Below, one piece after another: positions 34,874-42,732 of a stretch of DNA of 56,190 nt. Location of the stretch: the NCBI GenBank assembly GCA_023388075.1, contig JAEWGX010000096.1, positions 1 to 56,190 of the forward strand, given 5' to 3'. The position numbers were made by a program, and so were the translations under genes. A model generated the notes under the pieces. The model ran no database searches. It was not told the DNA's origin and was given only the letters and a program-made list of their open reading frames with translations. How positions within the stretch are numbered: position 1 is the first letter of the stretch; each line of letters begins with the position of its first letter. This DNA is from Pseudomonadota bacterium. Its GTDB lineage: Bacteria; Pseudomonadota; Gammaproteobacteria; Burkholderiales; Burkholderiaceae_E.

Positions 34874-36358
34874 TCAGAACCGGCTGAAGTACTCGCGCCG
34901 CTGGAAGTCCACCTTGTCCTCGGCCATCTCGTGGCGCGCGAGCTCCGAGCGCTTGAGTCGGGTGTAGTAGTCGACGAACGTGCGGCCGAAGGCCTCGCAG
35001 AGCACCGCATCCGTCTCCAGCGCCTCCAGCGCCTCACCCAGGCTGGTTGGCAGGCGCAGGGCGGGGTCGCTGCCGGCATACGGCGCGTTCGTCGCGGGCG
35101 GCGCCCGCAGGCCGCGGGCGATGCCGTCGAGGCCCGCATGGACCTGGGAAGCCAGGTAGAGATACGGATTGGCGGAGGGCTCGCCGATCCGGTTCTCGAT
35201 GCGGGTGGCCTCGTCGCTGCACGGGCCGATCACCCGCAGCGCCGCGCCGCGGTTGTCCCGCCCCCAGAGGGCTGATTGCGGCGCAAGCGCGTTCGGCTGG
35301 AAGCGGGCAAAGCCGTTCACCGTGGGGGTGCAGAAGACGGCCATGCCGCGCGCATGGGCGAGCAGCCCGCCGAGGTAATGCTCCCCGGTGTCCGAAAGAC
35401 TGTAGGCGGCGTCGGCCGGCGTCGCGCCGGCCGCGGGCGCCGGCCGACGGAACGCGTTGCTGCCGTCGGCAAGCCGCACCAGCGACTGGTGCAGGTGCCA
35501 GCCGCTCGACATGATGTTGGGAAAAGGCGGGCGGCATACGAAGCTCGCCCAGTAGCCGGCCTTGTGGAGCGCCTGCCTGACCGCATTGCGAAAGAGGACC
35601 ATGTTGTCCGCCGCGGTCAGCGCGTCGGTCGCGTCGAACACCGCTTCCACCTGGCTCGGCCCCAGCTCGATCTCGAGCGACGATAGCGGCAGGTCCAGTC
35701 CCTCGGCCGTATGCTGCACGATGCGCAGCGGCTCCTCGGCGAGGTTCCACCATGCTTCCGTGAGAAGGTTGTAGCCGGGGTGGACCAGCCGCAGCCGCGG
35801 CGGCAGGCCGGGCCAGGCGGCCCGCTCGGGATCGAGCTGCGGCCCGCTGTCCTCGATGCGATAGACGTGGAACTCCACCTCCAGCCCGCAGCGCATGCCG
35901 AAGCCGGCGTCGGCCAGCCTTGCCAGCGCCTGCTGCAGGATCCGCCGGGCATCCAGCTCCACCGGCCTGCCGTCCTGGAAGTAGAGCTGACCCGCCACCC
36001 AGCCCGTGGCGCTGGTCCAGGGAAGCTGCCGAAAGCGCGCCGGATCGGCCATGAGCATCAGGTTGTTCGCGCCCTCGAAGCCCGGCAGGCCCGCCGTGCC
36101 TCCCGGCTCGAACACCTTGAAGGCGGTGCGATCCGAGGTGTCCTTGAGCATCAGTGTGCTGACGATACCCACGCCCTCCTGGAAGGCACGGGTCACCGCG
36201 CGGGCGGTGACCGCCTTGCCGCGGGTGACGCCATGCACGTCGCACCAGACGAACCGCACCAGCTCGATGCCGGCGCTCTCGATGAGGCGCGTGACCTGGG
36301 CGACGCCGTGGCGACGCCTTTCGTCGTCGAGGCCGCAGCGCCCGGCAAAGCCGGTCAC
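34874..36358 (-). CDS. Glutamine-synthetase-like gamma-glutamyl ligase
   Basis: 494 residues from a GTG. Glutamine synthetase fold: beta-grasp start (RFVWCDVHGVTRGKAV), metal Glu in CGLEVEFHVY and LSSLEIELGPSQVE, SSGWHLHQSL (canonical GSGMHxHxS) and the ATRIENRIGEPSANPYLYLA arginine block. The gene is not glnA: the adenylylation-site region is absent and the neighbour is a Rieske oxygenase. Relatives (PuuA, IpuC, AtdA1) glutamylate amines before oxidation, so a ligase acting on an amine is inferred. It lies 64 bases after the Rieske gene on the same strand; the pair form an operon. Confidence 0.85.
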   Translation of the reverse strand: MTGFAGRCGLDDERRRHGVAQVTRLIESAGIELVRFVWCDVHGVTRGKAVTARAVTRAFQEGVGIVSTLMLKDTSDRTAFKVFEPGGTAGLPGFEGANNLMLMADPARFRQLPWTSATGWVAGQLYFQDGRPVELDARRILQQALARLADAGFGMRCGLEVEFHVYRIEDSGPQLDPERAAWPGLPPRLRLVHPGYNLLTEAWWNLAEEPLRIVQHTAEGLDLPLSSLEIELGPSQVEAVFDATDALTAADNMVLFRNAVRQALHKAGYWASFVCRPPFPNIMSSGWHLHQSLVRLADGSNAFRRPAPAAGATPADAAYSLSDTGEHYLGGLLAHARGMAVFCTPTVNGFARFQPNALAPQSALWGRDNRGAALRVIGPCSDEATRIENRIGEPSANPYLYLASQVHAGLDGIARGLRAPPATNAPYAGSDPALRLPTSLGEALEALETDAVLCEAFGRTFVDYYTRLKRSELARHEMAEDKVDFQRREYFSRF

Positions 36359-36422
36359 GGGGCGCCCGTTGCGTGCCGGCCGGCGGCTGCGGTCATGGGC
36401 GCATCCTCGTCGCTCGCGCCCG

Positions 36423-37823
36423 TCATGTCCGCACCCGCTCGGATTCCCTGGCGAGCCACGGCGTGCGCTCGCGCTTTCCTCGCGTCTGCGCCAGCCACCA
36501 GGTAGGCCATTGGCCGGCGGGGGCGATGCCGTCGACAGTGTCCGGTCCCTGCATTGCCGCGTGCTGCGCGGGATCGGCCACGCCGGGAGGCACGCCGCCC
36601 GCCTGCACCGTCTCGATCGCCTTGAGCAGCATCCGCCGGTTGGCCATGATCACCTTGTCGCTCGTGCCCAGGTGCTCGCGGGTGCGATCCTGGATCGCGC
36701 CCATGCTCTCCACCGCCCACTGGTCGTGAAGGTTGATGTCCTCCTGCCCCATGCCGAGGTAGGTCTGGGACTGCTGCTCGCCCGGGTTGAAGTTCCAGTT
36801 GGTGTGGCGGCCGGCCTTGGGGATGTAGTCCGGCAGGTCGATGAACTGCAGCCGCTGCGCGCGCATCGCCTCCTTGTCCAGGGGACCGGCGAAGCTGGTG
36901 AAGAACGCGTACCAGTACGTGCGCGTGTCGTCCACCGGCACGTGCATCTGCGTGATGGTGAGGGTCTCGGAGAGCGGGATGACGAAGGTCGCGGGGAAGA
37001 TGGCGTTGGTGATGCGCACGTGGGTGAGCTCGTCGGTCATCGGGCGGATGGCCGTGAGCTGCATGCCCCAGGGCTTCGGCTCGAAGCTGATCTCGGGACG
37101 GAAGAACTCGCGCATGATGCGCGTCATCGGCCACTGCTCGCCGTTCACCGCGCCGGCGCTCGCGCTGCGGAACTGCTTGCCGGCCGGGTTCTCGCCGATC
37201 GCCTCGAGCGGCTCGTCCTGCAGGTAGCGGTGCAGGAAGGACGGATGGGCCGGATCGATGCCGACCTCGAAGGCCTGCAGCCAGTTGGCCTGCCAGAGCC
37301 CCTTGAAGGCGAAGCTGTGCGTCGCGGGAGCGGCGAAGCAGTCGAAGGCGGGGAATGGCGGCGGCGCCACGTCCCGGCCGGCGGCATCGATCTCGTCCGC
37401 GAGCCAGGCGAAGACCACGCCGCTTCGCTCGATCACCGGGTAGCTGCGCTGGCGGATGCGCTCGCACAGCTTGCTGCCCACCGGCTCGGCCGGGGTCTCC
37501 AGGCAGGTGCCGTCCGCCGCGAACTTCCAGCCGTGGAACGGGCAACGCAGGCCGTCGCCTTCGTGGCGTCCGAAGGACAGGTCCGCACCGCGGTGCGGGC
37601 AGTCCCGGTCCAGCAGGCCCCAGCGTCCCGTCGCATCCTTGAAGAGCACCAGGTCCTGCCCCATGATCCGCACCGCCTTGACCGGCCGGTTGCGCATGCG
37701 CGGATCGAGCCGCGCATCGAACTCGTCCACCAGCGCGACCGGCTGCCAGTAGCGCCGCAGCAGCGCGCCGCACGGCGTGCCCGGTCCGGTGCGCGTGACC
37801 AGGATGTTCTGCTCTTCCCTCAT
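36423..37823 (-). CDS. Rieske non-haem iron ring-hydroxylating oxygenase, alpha subunit (phthalate type)
   Basis: 466 residues. Rieske cluster ligands Cys75-x-His77 and Cys94-x2-His97 (RDCPHRGADLSFG, LRCPFHGWKF). Mononuclear iron ligands are His193 and His198, with bridging Asp190 (FEVGIDPAHPSFLHR). The N-terminus and C-terminus match the single-subunit, alpha-only phthalate 4,5-dioxygenase group. GGAG precedes the ATG at 37821-37823. No reductase or ferredoxin gene is near, so electrons must come from elsewhere. It is divergent from a GntR regulator and followed by a GS-like ligase, which suggests a nitrogen-containing aromatic or amine substrate. Confidence 0.9.
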   Translation of the reverse strand: MREEQNILVTRTGPGTPCGALLRRYWQPVALVDEFDARLDPRMRNRPVKAVRIMGQDLVLFKDATGRWGLLDRDCPHRGADLSFGRHEGDGLRCPFHGWKFAADGTCLETPAEPVGSKLCERIRQRSYPVIERSGVVFAWLADEIDAAGRDVAPPPFPAFDCFAAPATHSFAFKGLWQANWLQAFEVGIDPAHPSFLHRYLQDEPLEAIGENPAGKQFRSASAGAVNGEQWPMTRIMREFFRPEISFEPKPWGMQLTAIRPMTDELTHVRITNAIFPATFVIPLSETLTITQMHVPVDDTRTYWYAFFTSFAGPLDKEAMRAQRLQFIDLPDYIPKAGRHTNWNFNPGEQQSQTYLGMGQEDINLHDQWAVESMGAIQDRTREHLGTSDKVIMANRRMLLKAIETVQAGGVPPGVADPAQHAAMQGPDTVDGIAPAGQWPTWWLAQTRGKRERTPWLARESERVRT

Positions 37824-37919
37824 GGCGACTCCAGGAGCGGCGTCTTCGAACGCCGACGTTCGATGGCCGATGGCGGCCACGTCAGGCAAGGCGCGCGTGC
37901 CCGTTCGCGACCCGCGACG

Positions 37920-37950
37920 CTGTATACCGAAACTCGTTTGCAGTGTACAG
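37920..37950. promoter_or_regulatory. Inverted-repeat operator candidate for the GntR regulator
   Basis: CTGTATAC (37920-37927) and GTGTACAG (37943-37950) are near-perfect inverted copies (7 of 8) spaced by 15 bases, just upstream of the GntR start and in the leader of the Rieske gene. FCD-type GntR proteins often bind GTATAC-like cores, so auto-regulation plus Rieske control is inferred. Confidence 0.5.
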
Positions 37951-37957
37951 TGCCGCG

Positions 37958-38680
37958 ATGAACTTGCAAGAGACCGTGTTGATGCAGTTGCGGGATCTGG
38001 TGCTGCGCGGAGAGTTTCCGCCCGGCGGCCGGCTCGCCGAGCAGCAGCTGGCGGAGCGTCTCGGGGCCTCGCGCACGCCGGTCCGCGCCGCGCTGGTGAC
38101 GCTCGAGCAGGAAGGGCTGGTCGAGGCCAACGGCACCGGCGGGTACCTGGTGCGCCGCTTCACCATGCAGGAGGTGATCGACGCGATCGCGGTGCGTGGG
38201 CACCTGGAAGGCATGGCGGCGCGGCTGGTGGCCGAGCATGGCGTGTCCCGGCAACTGCGCCTGGGCCTGCAGGAGTGCCTGGCCGAAGGCGACCGCCTGC
38301 TTCAGGCGGACACGCTGGGCTACGAAAGCTATGCGGCCTATGCCGCGATGAACGACCGGTTCCACGGCCTCGTGGTCGCGGCGAGCGGCAACCGTGCATT
38401 GCAGCGCGCGCTCGCGCTCAACGACAAGCTGCCCTTCGCAAGCCCCTCCGCGATGCTGCCAATGCAGTCGAGGCTGCAGGAGGACCGCGACTGGATGAAG
38501 TATGCCCACCGCCAGCATCACATGCTGTTCCAGGCGCTCGAAGCCGGCGCCGGCGCGCGCGCGCAGGCGCTCGCGGAGGAGCACACCGAGGTGGCGCAGA
38601 TGAACATGCGCATGGCGGTGGAACGGCGCAGCGACACGGAGAAGCTGCTGCCGGGCATGCGACTGGTGGTGGGCGGCTGA
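37958..38680 (+). CDS. GntR-family regulator (FCD domain)
   Basis: 240 residues. The winged helix-turn-helix (1-75) contains LAEQQLAERLGASRTPVRAA and GLVEANGTGGYLVRRF. The FCD ligand domain (about 80-225) has HLEGMAARLVAEHG and the His-rich helices AAMNDRFHGLVVAASGN and YAHRQHHMLFQALEAG that hold a metal and a carboxylate ligand. A GTG at 37943 would add 5 residues but overlaps the operator. It diverges from the Rieske-GS operon, which it probably controls. Confidence 0.9.
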   Translation: MNLQETVLMQLRDLVLRGEFPPGGRLAEQQLAERLGASRTPVRAALVTLEQEGLVEANGTGGYLVRRFTMQEVIDAIAVRGHLEGMAARLVAEHGVSRQLRLGLQECLAEGDRLLQADTLGYESYAAYAAMNDRFHGLVVAASGNRALQRALALNDKLPFASPSAMLPMQSRLQEDRDWMKYAHRQHHMLFQALEAGAGARAQALAEEHTEVAQMNMRMAVERRSDTEKLLPGMRLVVGG

Positions 38681-38736
38681 AGCGCCGTGGCCTCTCGCCG
38701 TGGCCTCTGGAACCGAGGTGGCCGTCCGAATGCGCC

Positions 38737-39438
38737 TTAGCGCGCCCCTGCCTTCTCCAGCATCGTGACCATCTCGCCGTAGCCGCGTTCGCGCGCGAGC
38801 GCGAGCGGTGTCCGGCCGCTGCGGTCGGCAAGCTGCAGGTCGGCACCGGCCTCGATCAGCGCCGCGAGCGTCGCCTGGTGGCGCGGCCCGCCGTCGCCCA
38901 GCACGATGCTCTCGATCACCGCGGTCCAGTGCAGGTTGTTGACGTGATCCAGCGGCGCGCCCGCCTCGATGAGCTGCCGTACCACGCCGTCGTGACCGAG
39001 ATGCGCCGCGGCGATCAGCGCGGTGCCGTCGTAGCGGCTCGTCACCAGCCGCGCGCTTGCGCCCAGCGAGAGCAGCAGCCGCAGCGTCGGCTCGTCGTCC
39101 GCCACCGCCGCGATCGTGACCGCGTCGTAGCGGTCGTTCTCCAGGGCGCCCAGGTCGGCGCCGGCCTGCGCCAGCGCCCGCACCACGGCATGGTGGCCGC
39201 CGAAGGCCGCCACATGCAGCGGCGTGCGCCCGTGGCTGTCGCGCCCGTCGGGCTGGGCGCCATCGGCGAGCAGCTTGGCCACCAGGTCCGCTCGTCCCGC
39301 GTGCGCCGCGGCATGCAGGCCGGCGTAGCGGGCGGCTTCGGTGGCTGACGGCGGCGTCTGGGCGGGCGCGGGTACCGCGGCGACGAGCGAGCCGCCGATG
39401 ACGCAGGCGAGGACGAGGGCGTGGGGATGCTTCTTCAC
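38737..39438 (-). CDS. Secreted ankyrin-repeat protein coupled to TetR gene
   Basis: 233 residues. Signal peptide MKKHPHALVLACVIGGSLVAA ending near PAPAQ (about 27), then five or six ankyrin repeats (ATEAARYAGLHAAAHAGRAD; DSHGRTPLHVAAFGGHHAVV; RYDGTALIAAAHLGHDGVVR; RSGRTPLALARERGYGEMV). Each has the helix-turn-helix-loop pattern of protein-binding ankyrins. The GTG start overlaps the stop of the TetR gene (GTGA), so translation is coupled. A periplasmic scaffold role is inferred; partner unknown. Confidence 0.82.
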   Translation of the reverse strand: MKKHPHALVLACVIGGSLVAAVPAPAQTPPSATEAARYAGLHAAAHAGRADLVAKLLADGAQPDGRDSHGRTPLHVAAFGGHHAVVRALAQAGADLGALENDRYDAVTIAAVADDEPTLRLLLSLGASARLVTSRYDGTALIAAAHLGHDGVVRQLIEAGAPLDHVNNLHWTAVIESIVLGDGGPRHQATLAALIEAGADLQLADRSGRTPLALARERGYGEMVTMLEKAGAR

Positions 39439-40118
39439 GGTTTCGCCAGCACGAAGCGCAGGATGCCGTCGCAGGCATTGCGCTCCAAGCGCTCGAGCGC
39501 AGCGGCCGTGCCGAGGTCGGCGCCGAAGATGCCCGAGAAGGTTGCCCGGTTGGAGACGTTGAAGAAGCAAAGCGCGCTGATCTGCCAATGCAGGTCGATC
39601 GCCGTCAGCCCGACGCGGAACGTGCCGGCCGCCACCCCGCGTCGATACAGGCGGTCCAGCACGTCGAGCGCCGGCACGTTGAGATCCTGGATCACCGCCG
39701 AGCGGCGCAGGTAGGTGCCATGGTGAATGTTCTCGATCATCACCAGCCGGATGAAGTCCTCGTTGGCGTGGTGATGGCGGAATGTGAAGGCCACCAGCGT
39801 GCGCAGCGCCGCGACCGGCTCGAGATGGTCCAGGTCGAGTCTCGCCTCGGATTCGCGCACCCGCCGATAGGCCTCCTCGAGGACCCGGAGGTAGAGCCCC
39901 TCCTTGTCGCCGAAGTAGTAGTAGATCATCCGCTTGCTGCAGTCCGTCCGGGCCGCGATCTCGTCCACGCGGGCCCCGGAAAGTCCGTTGCGGGCGAACT
40001 CGTGGGTTGCCACCTCGATGATGTTCCGCTGGGTGGCGGCCGGATCGTGCGTACGGACGGGACGACTGCGCTCGGCACCCGCGCGCCGCGCACGAAGCGG
40101 AACAGTGGTGGGTTTCAT
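39435..40118 (-). CDS. TetR-family transcriptional regulator
   Basis: 227 residues from ATG 40118. The N-terminal helix-turn-helix (about 25-72: IIEVATHEFARNGLSGARVD, EIAARTDCSKRMIYYYFGDK) is fully conserved, and the C-terminal ligand domain is helical. It is divergent from the AroE-like/TRAP cluster, 89 bases from its start, and is the likely local regulator with a shikimate-type ligand. Starts further upstream would extend into the divergent promoter. Confidence 0.9.
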   Translation of the reverse strand: MKPTTVPLRARRAGAERSRPVRTHDPAATQRNIIEVATHEFARNGLSGARVDEIAARTDCSKRMIYYYFGDKEGLYLRVLEEAYRRVRESEARLDLDHLEPVAALRTLVAFTFRHHHANEDFIRLVMIENIHHGTYLRRSAVIQDLNVPALDVLDRLYRRGVAAGTFRVGLTAIDLHWQISALCFFNVSNRATFSGIFGADLGTAAALERLERNACDGILRFVLAKP

Positions 40119-40154
40119 CGAGCCTGCGACCTCGGACGCGAAGCGAAGTTCCTG

Positions 40155-40184
40155 TTGACGTGAACTAACTGGATCGTACATGAT
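40155..40184 (+). promoter_or_regulatory. Sigma70-type promoter of the AroE-like/TRAP cluster
   Basis: TTGACG, an 18-base spacer, then CATGAT, placing the start of transcription about 17 bases before ATG 40208. The 4-base inverted pair GTTC/GAAC around the -35 (GTTCCTGTTGACGTGAAC) could be an operator half-site for the divergent TetR. No other credible promoter is seen in the gap. Confidence 0.45.
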
Positions 40185-40207
40185 ACGTCGCAGGAGACAC
40201 AGCAGCG

Positions 40208-41080
40208 ATGACCGTTCCGGGCTTTCCCACAGGCAAGGCACTTGTCGGCCTGATCGGTTCGGGCATCGGCGCGTCGCTCACTCCGGCCTTGCAGGAGGAG
40301 GAGGCGCGCTGCCACGGCCTGCGCCTGCACTACCAGCTCATCGACCTGGAACGCCACGGCAGCGGCGCGCAAGACCTGCCGATGCTGCTCTCGGCGGCGC
40401 GGATCATGGGCTTCGCCGGACTGAACATCACCTTCCCATGCAAGCAGGCGGTCGTGCCGCTGCTGGACGACCTCTCCGAGGAAGCGCGCGCGATCGGCGC
40501 GGTCAACACGGTTGTCCATCGCGACGGCCGCCTTGTCGGCCACAACACCGACGCCTCCGGATGGCGATGGGGCTTCGAGCAGACGCTGCCCCGCGCCGAC
40601 CTCGCCCGGGTGGTCCTCGTCGGCGCGGGGGGCGCCGGCTCGGCGATCGGGCATGCGCTGATGCGCATGTCGACGGGGCGGCTCTTCGTCTTCGATCGCC
40701 AGCCCGAGCAGGCCCGGGCGCTCGCGCACGACCTGGCGCGCCGGCATGGCGCCGACCGGGTGAGCTGGGTCGACGAGCTGGAAGGGCCGATGGCCGAAGC
40801 CACGGGGCTGGTGCATGCGACACCCACCGGCATGGCGAGTCATCCAGGCATGCCACTGCCCGCGCGCCTTCTGCGACCGGCGTGCTGGGTCGCGGAGATC
40901 GTCTACTTCCCGCTTCGGACCGAGCTGCTGGAAGCGGCGCGGGCCGCGGGCTGCGCGACGGTGGATGGCGGCACCATGGCGGTGGGGCAGGCGATCGGTG
41001 CCTTCGAGCTGTTCACCGGTCTGGCCGCGAACGCGCAGCGGATGAGGGAGCATTTCGGGCGCCTGCTCGACGGACTTTGA
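40208..41080 (+). CDS. Quinate/shikimate dehydrogenase (AroE family), probably NAD-dependent
   Basis: 290 residues. Substrate site SLTP (23-26), catalytic Lys79 in LNITFPCKQAV and Asp115 in GHNTDASGW; Rossmann GAGGAGSAIG. Strand 2 ends in VFDRQPEQ: an Asp where NADP-type AroE enzymes have NRT, which points to NAD, as in the catabolic quinate/shikimate dehydrogenases (QsuD type). AGGAGA precedes the ATG. It is the first gene of the TetR-controlled cluster with a TRAP transporter and dehydroquinase, so a catabolic rather than biosynthetic role is likely. Specificity for quinate versus shikimate is not decided. Confidence 0.85.
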   Translation: MTVPGFPTGKALVGLIGSGIGASLTPALQEEEARCHGLRLHYQLIDLERHGSGAQDLPMLLSAARIMGFAGLNITFPCKQAVVPLLDDLSEEARAIGAVNTVVHRDGRLVGHNTDASGWRWGFEQTLPRADLARVVLVGAGGAGSAIGHALMRMSTGRLFVFDRQPEQARALAHDLARRHGADRVSWVDELEGPMAEATGLVHATPTGMASHPGMPLPARLLRPACWVAEIVYFPLRTELLEAARAAGCATVDGGTMAVGQAIGAFELFTGLAANAQRMREHFGRLLDGL

Positions 41081-41150
41081 GTCCGTTGCAGGCGCCGGAT
41101 ATTCCGGGCTCGGCCCGGTCGACGATGGACTGACAGGAGGAGAGACGCTC

Positions 41151-42140
41151 ATGGAAACCAGGACCACGCGCCGCTCGGCGCTCAAGGCAGGGTCCGCCCT
41201 CGCCGCCCTCGCCTGCGGGCTGCCGGCATCGGCCCAGGGAAAGAACATCCGCTTCGCCGCGGTGTTCTCGGATCGGGACATCCGCGCGGACATGATGAAG
41301 ATGTTCGCCAAGGATATCGAGCCGGAGCTCAAGCTCGAGGCCTTCTACAACGGGTCGCTGTTCAAGCAGGGGACGGAGCTGGTCGCGATCCAGCGCGACA
41401 ACCTCGACATGGGGAACATCGCGCCGCAGGACATCTCCAAGCAGCTGCCGGCCTGGTCGCTCCTCACGTCGGCCTACCTGTTCCGCGACGCCACCCACCT
41501 CACCCGCTTCTTCGCGAGCGATCTCGGCGCGCAGATGAACAAGATGGTGGAGGACGAGCTCAAGGTGAAGATCCTGGGACCGACCTTCTTCGGCACTCGG
41601 CAGGTCGGCCTCAAGCCGAAGAAGCGGATCAACACGCCGGCCGACATGGCCGGGATCAAGCTGCGCATGCCCGGAGGCGATGCCTGGCAGTTCCTCGGCC
41701 GCTCGATCGGCGCGAACCCGGTGCCGATGGCCTATCCCGAGGTGTATACCGGCCTGCAGACCGGCGCGATCGACGGCCAGGACAATCCGCTGCCGAACGT
41801 CCAGAACATGAAGTTCTACGAGGTCATGTCGCAGATCGTGCTGACCTCGCACCTCGTCGGCTTCGACCTGCTCACCATGAACCTGAAGCTGTGGAACGGC
41901 ATGGGCGCGGCGCAGCAGCAGAAGGTGCAGGCCGCGGCCAACAAGGCGATCGAGTGGAGCGCGAACGAGCACCTGAAGCGCGAGGCCGAGCTCGCGAAGA
42001 CCTTCAAGGACCAGGGGCTCGAGGTCTACACGCCGGACGTGAAGGCGTTCCGCGAGCACGCGCAGAAGATGTACCTCGAGTCCGACATCGCCAAGAGCTG
42101 GCCGAAGGGCATGCTGGACAAGATCAACGCGATGACCTGA
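41151..42140 (+). CDS. dctP: TRAP transporter substrate-binding protein DctP
   Basis: 329 residues. Twin-Arg-like signal TRRSALKAGSALAALACGLP, cleaved near ASAQG. The DctP fold shows FYNGSLFKQGTELVAIQ, GIKLRMPGGDAW (Arg that pins the ligand carboxylate) and YPEVYTGLQTGAIDGQDNPL. Binds a carboxylic acid in the periplasm and hands it to DctQM. GGAGGAGAG precedes the ATG. Ligand inferred to be quinate/shikimate-like from the flanking enzymes. Confidence 0.93.
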   Translation: METRTTRRSALKAGSALAALACGLPASAQGKNIRFAAVFSDRDIRADMMKMFAKDIEPELKLEAFYNGSLFKQGTELVAIQRDNLDMGNIAPQDISKQLPAWSLLTSAYLFRDATHLTRFFASDLGAQMNKMVEDELKVKILGPTFFGTRQVGLKPKKRINTPADMAGIKLRMPGGDAWQFLGRSIGANPVPMAYPEVYTGLQTGAIDGQDNPLPNVQNMKFYEVMSQIVLTSHLVGFDLLTMNLKLWNGMGAAQQQKVQAAANKAIEWSANEHLKREAELAKTFKDQGLEVYTPDVKAFREHAQKMYLESDIAKSWPKGMLDKINAMT

Positions 42141-42198
42141 TGGCCGCCGGCGTGCGGCGCGCTGACAGCGCCCGCCGCGCGCTGCAGCGGTCGCCGCC

Positions 42199-42717
42199 AT
42201 GAACGACTCCATCCACAAGACCACCACGTGGCTGCGCCGCCGCGCCGAGAACGTGGCAGCCCTGATGCTCGCGACCATGTTCGTCGCGTTCATCCTGCAG
42301 ATCGTCTTTCGTTATCTCCTCGACTTTCCGATCGGCTGGACCAGCGAGCTCACCAGCATCATGTGGCTCTGGCTCGTGCTCTGGGGTTCCGCCTTCGTGC
42401 TCCGGGATGCCCAGGAGATCCGGTTCGATCTCCTCTACGTCTCCGTGGGCGCACGGGTGCGGCGCCTGATGGGTGTCGTCACCGCGCTCGCGGTGCTGTT
42501 GCTCTACGGCGGGTCGCTTCCCGCCACGATCGACTACATCGCCTTCATGAAGGTCGAGCGCAGCGCCTATCTCGGCATCCGCTTCGACTGGCTCTATGCC
42601 ATGTACGTCCTGTTCGCCGTCGCGGTGCTGGCCCGCTACCTCTGGATCCTGGGCCGGCTGCTGCGCGGAAAGGACGCGGCCGACGACGAAGCCTCGATCA
42701 TCGGTTCAGGCCTCTGA
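42199..42717 (+). CDS. dctQ: TRAP transporter small permease DctQ
   Basis: 172 residues with four transmembrane helices (about 18-38, 50-70, 90-110 and 130-152). FRYLLDFPIGWTSELTSIMW and LRDAQEIRFDLLY are the DctQ signatures. Starts 58 bases after dctP and ends 15 bases before dctM. Confidence 0.93.
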   Translation: MNDSIHKTTTWLRRRAENVAALMLATMFVAFILQIVFRYLLDFPIGWTSELTSIMWLWLVLWGSAFVLRDAQEIRFDLLYVSVGARVRRLMGVVTALAVLLLYGGSLPATIDYIAFMKVERSAYLGIRFDWLYAMYVLFAVAVLARYLWILGRLLRGKDAADDEASIIGSGL

Positions 42718-42732
42718 AGGCCGGGTCGTCGC

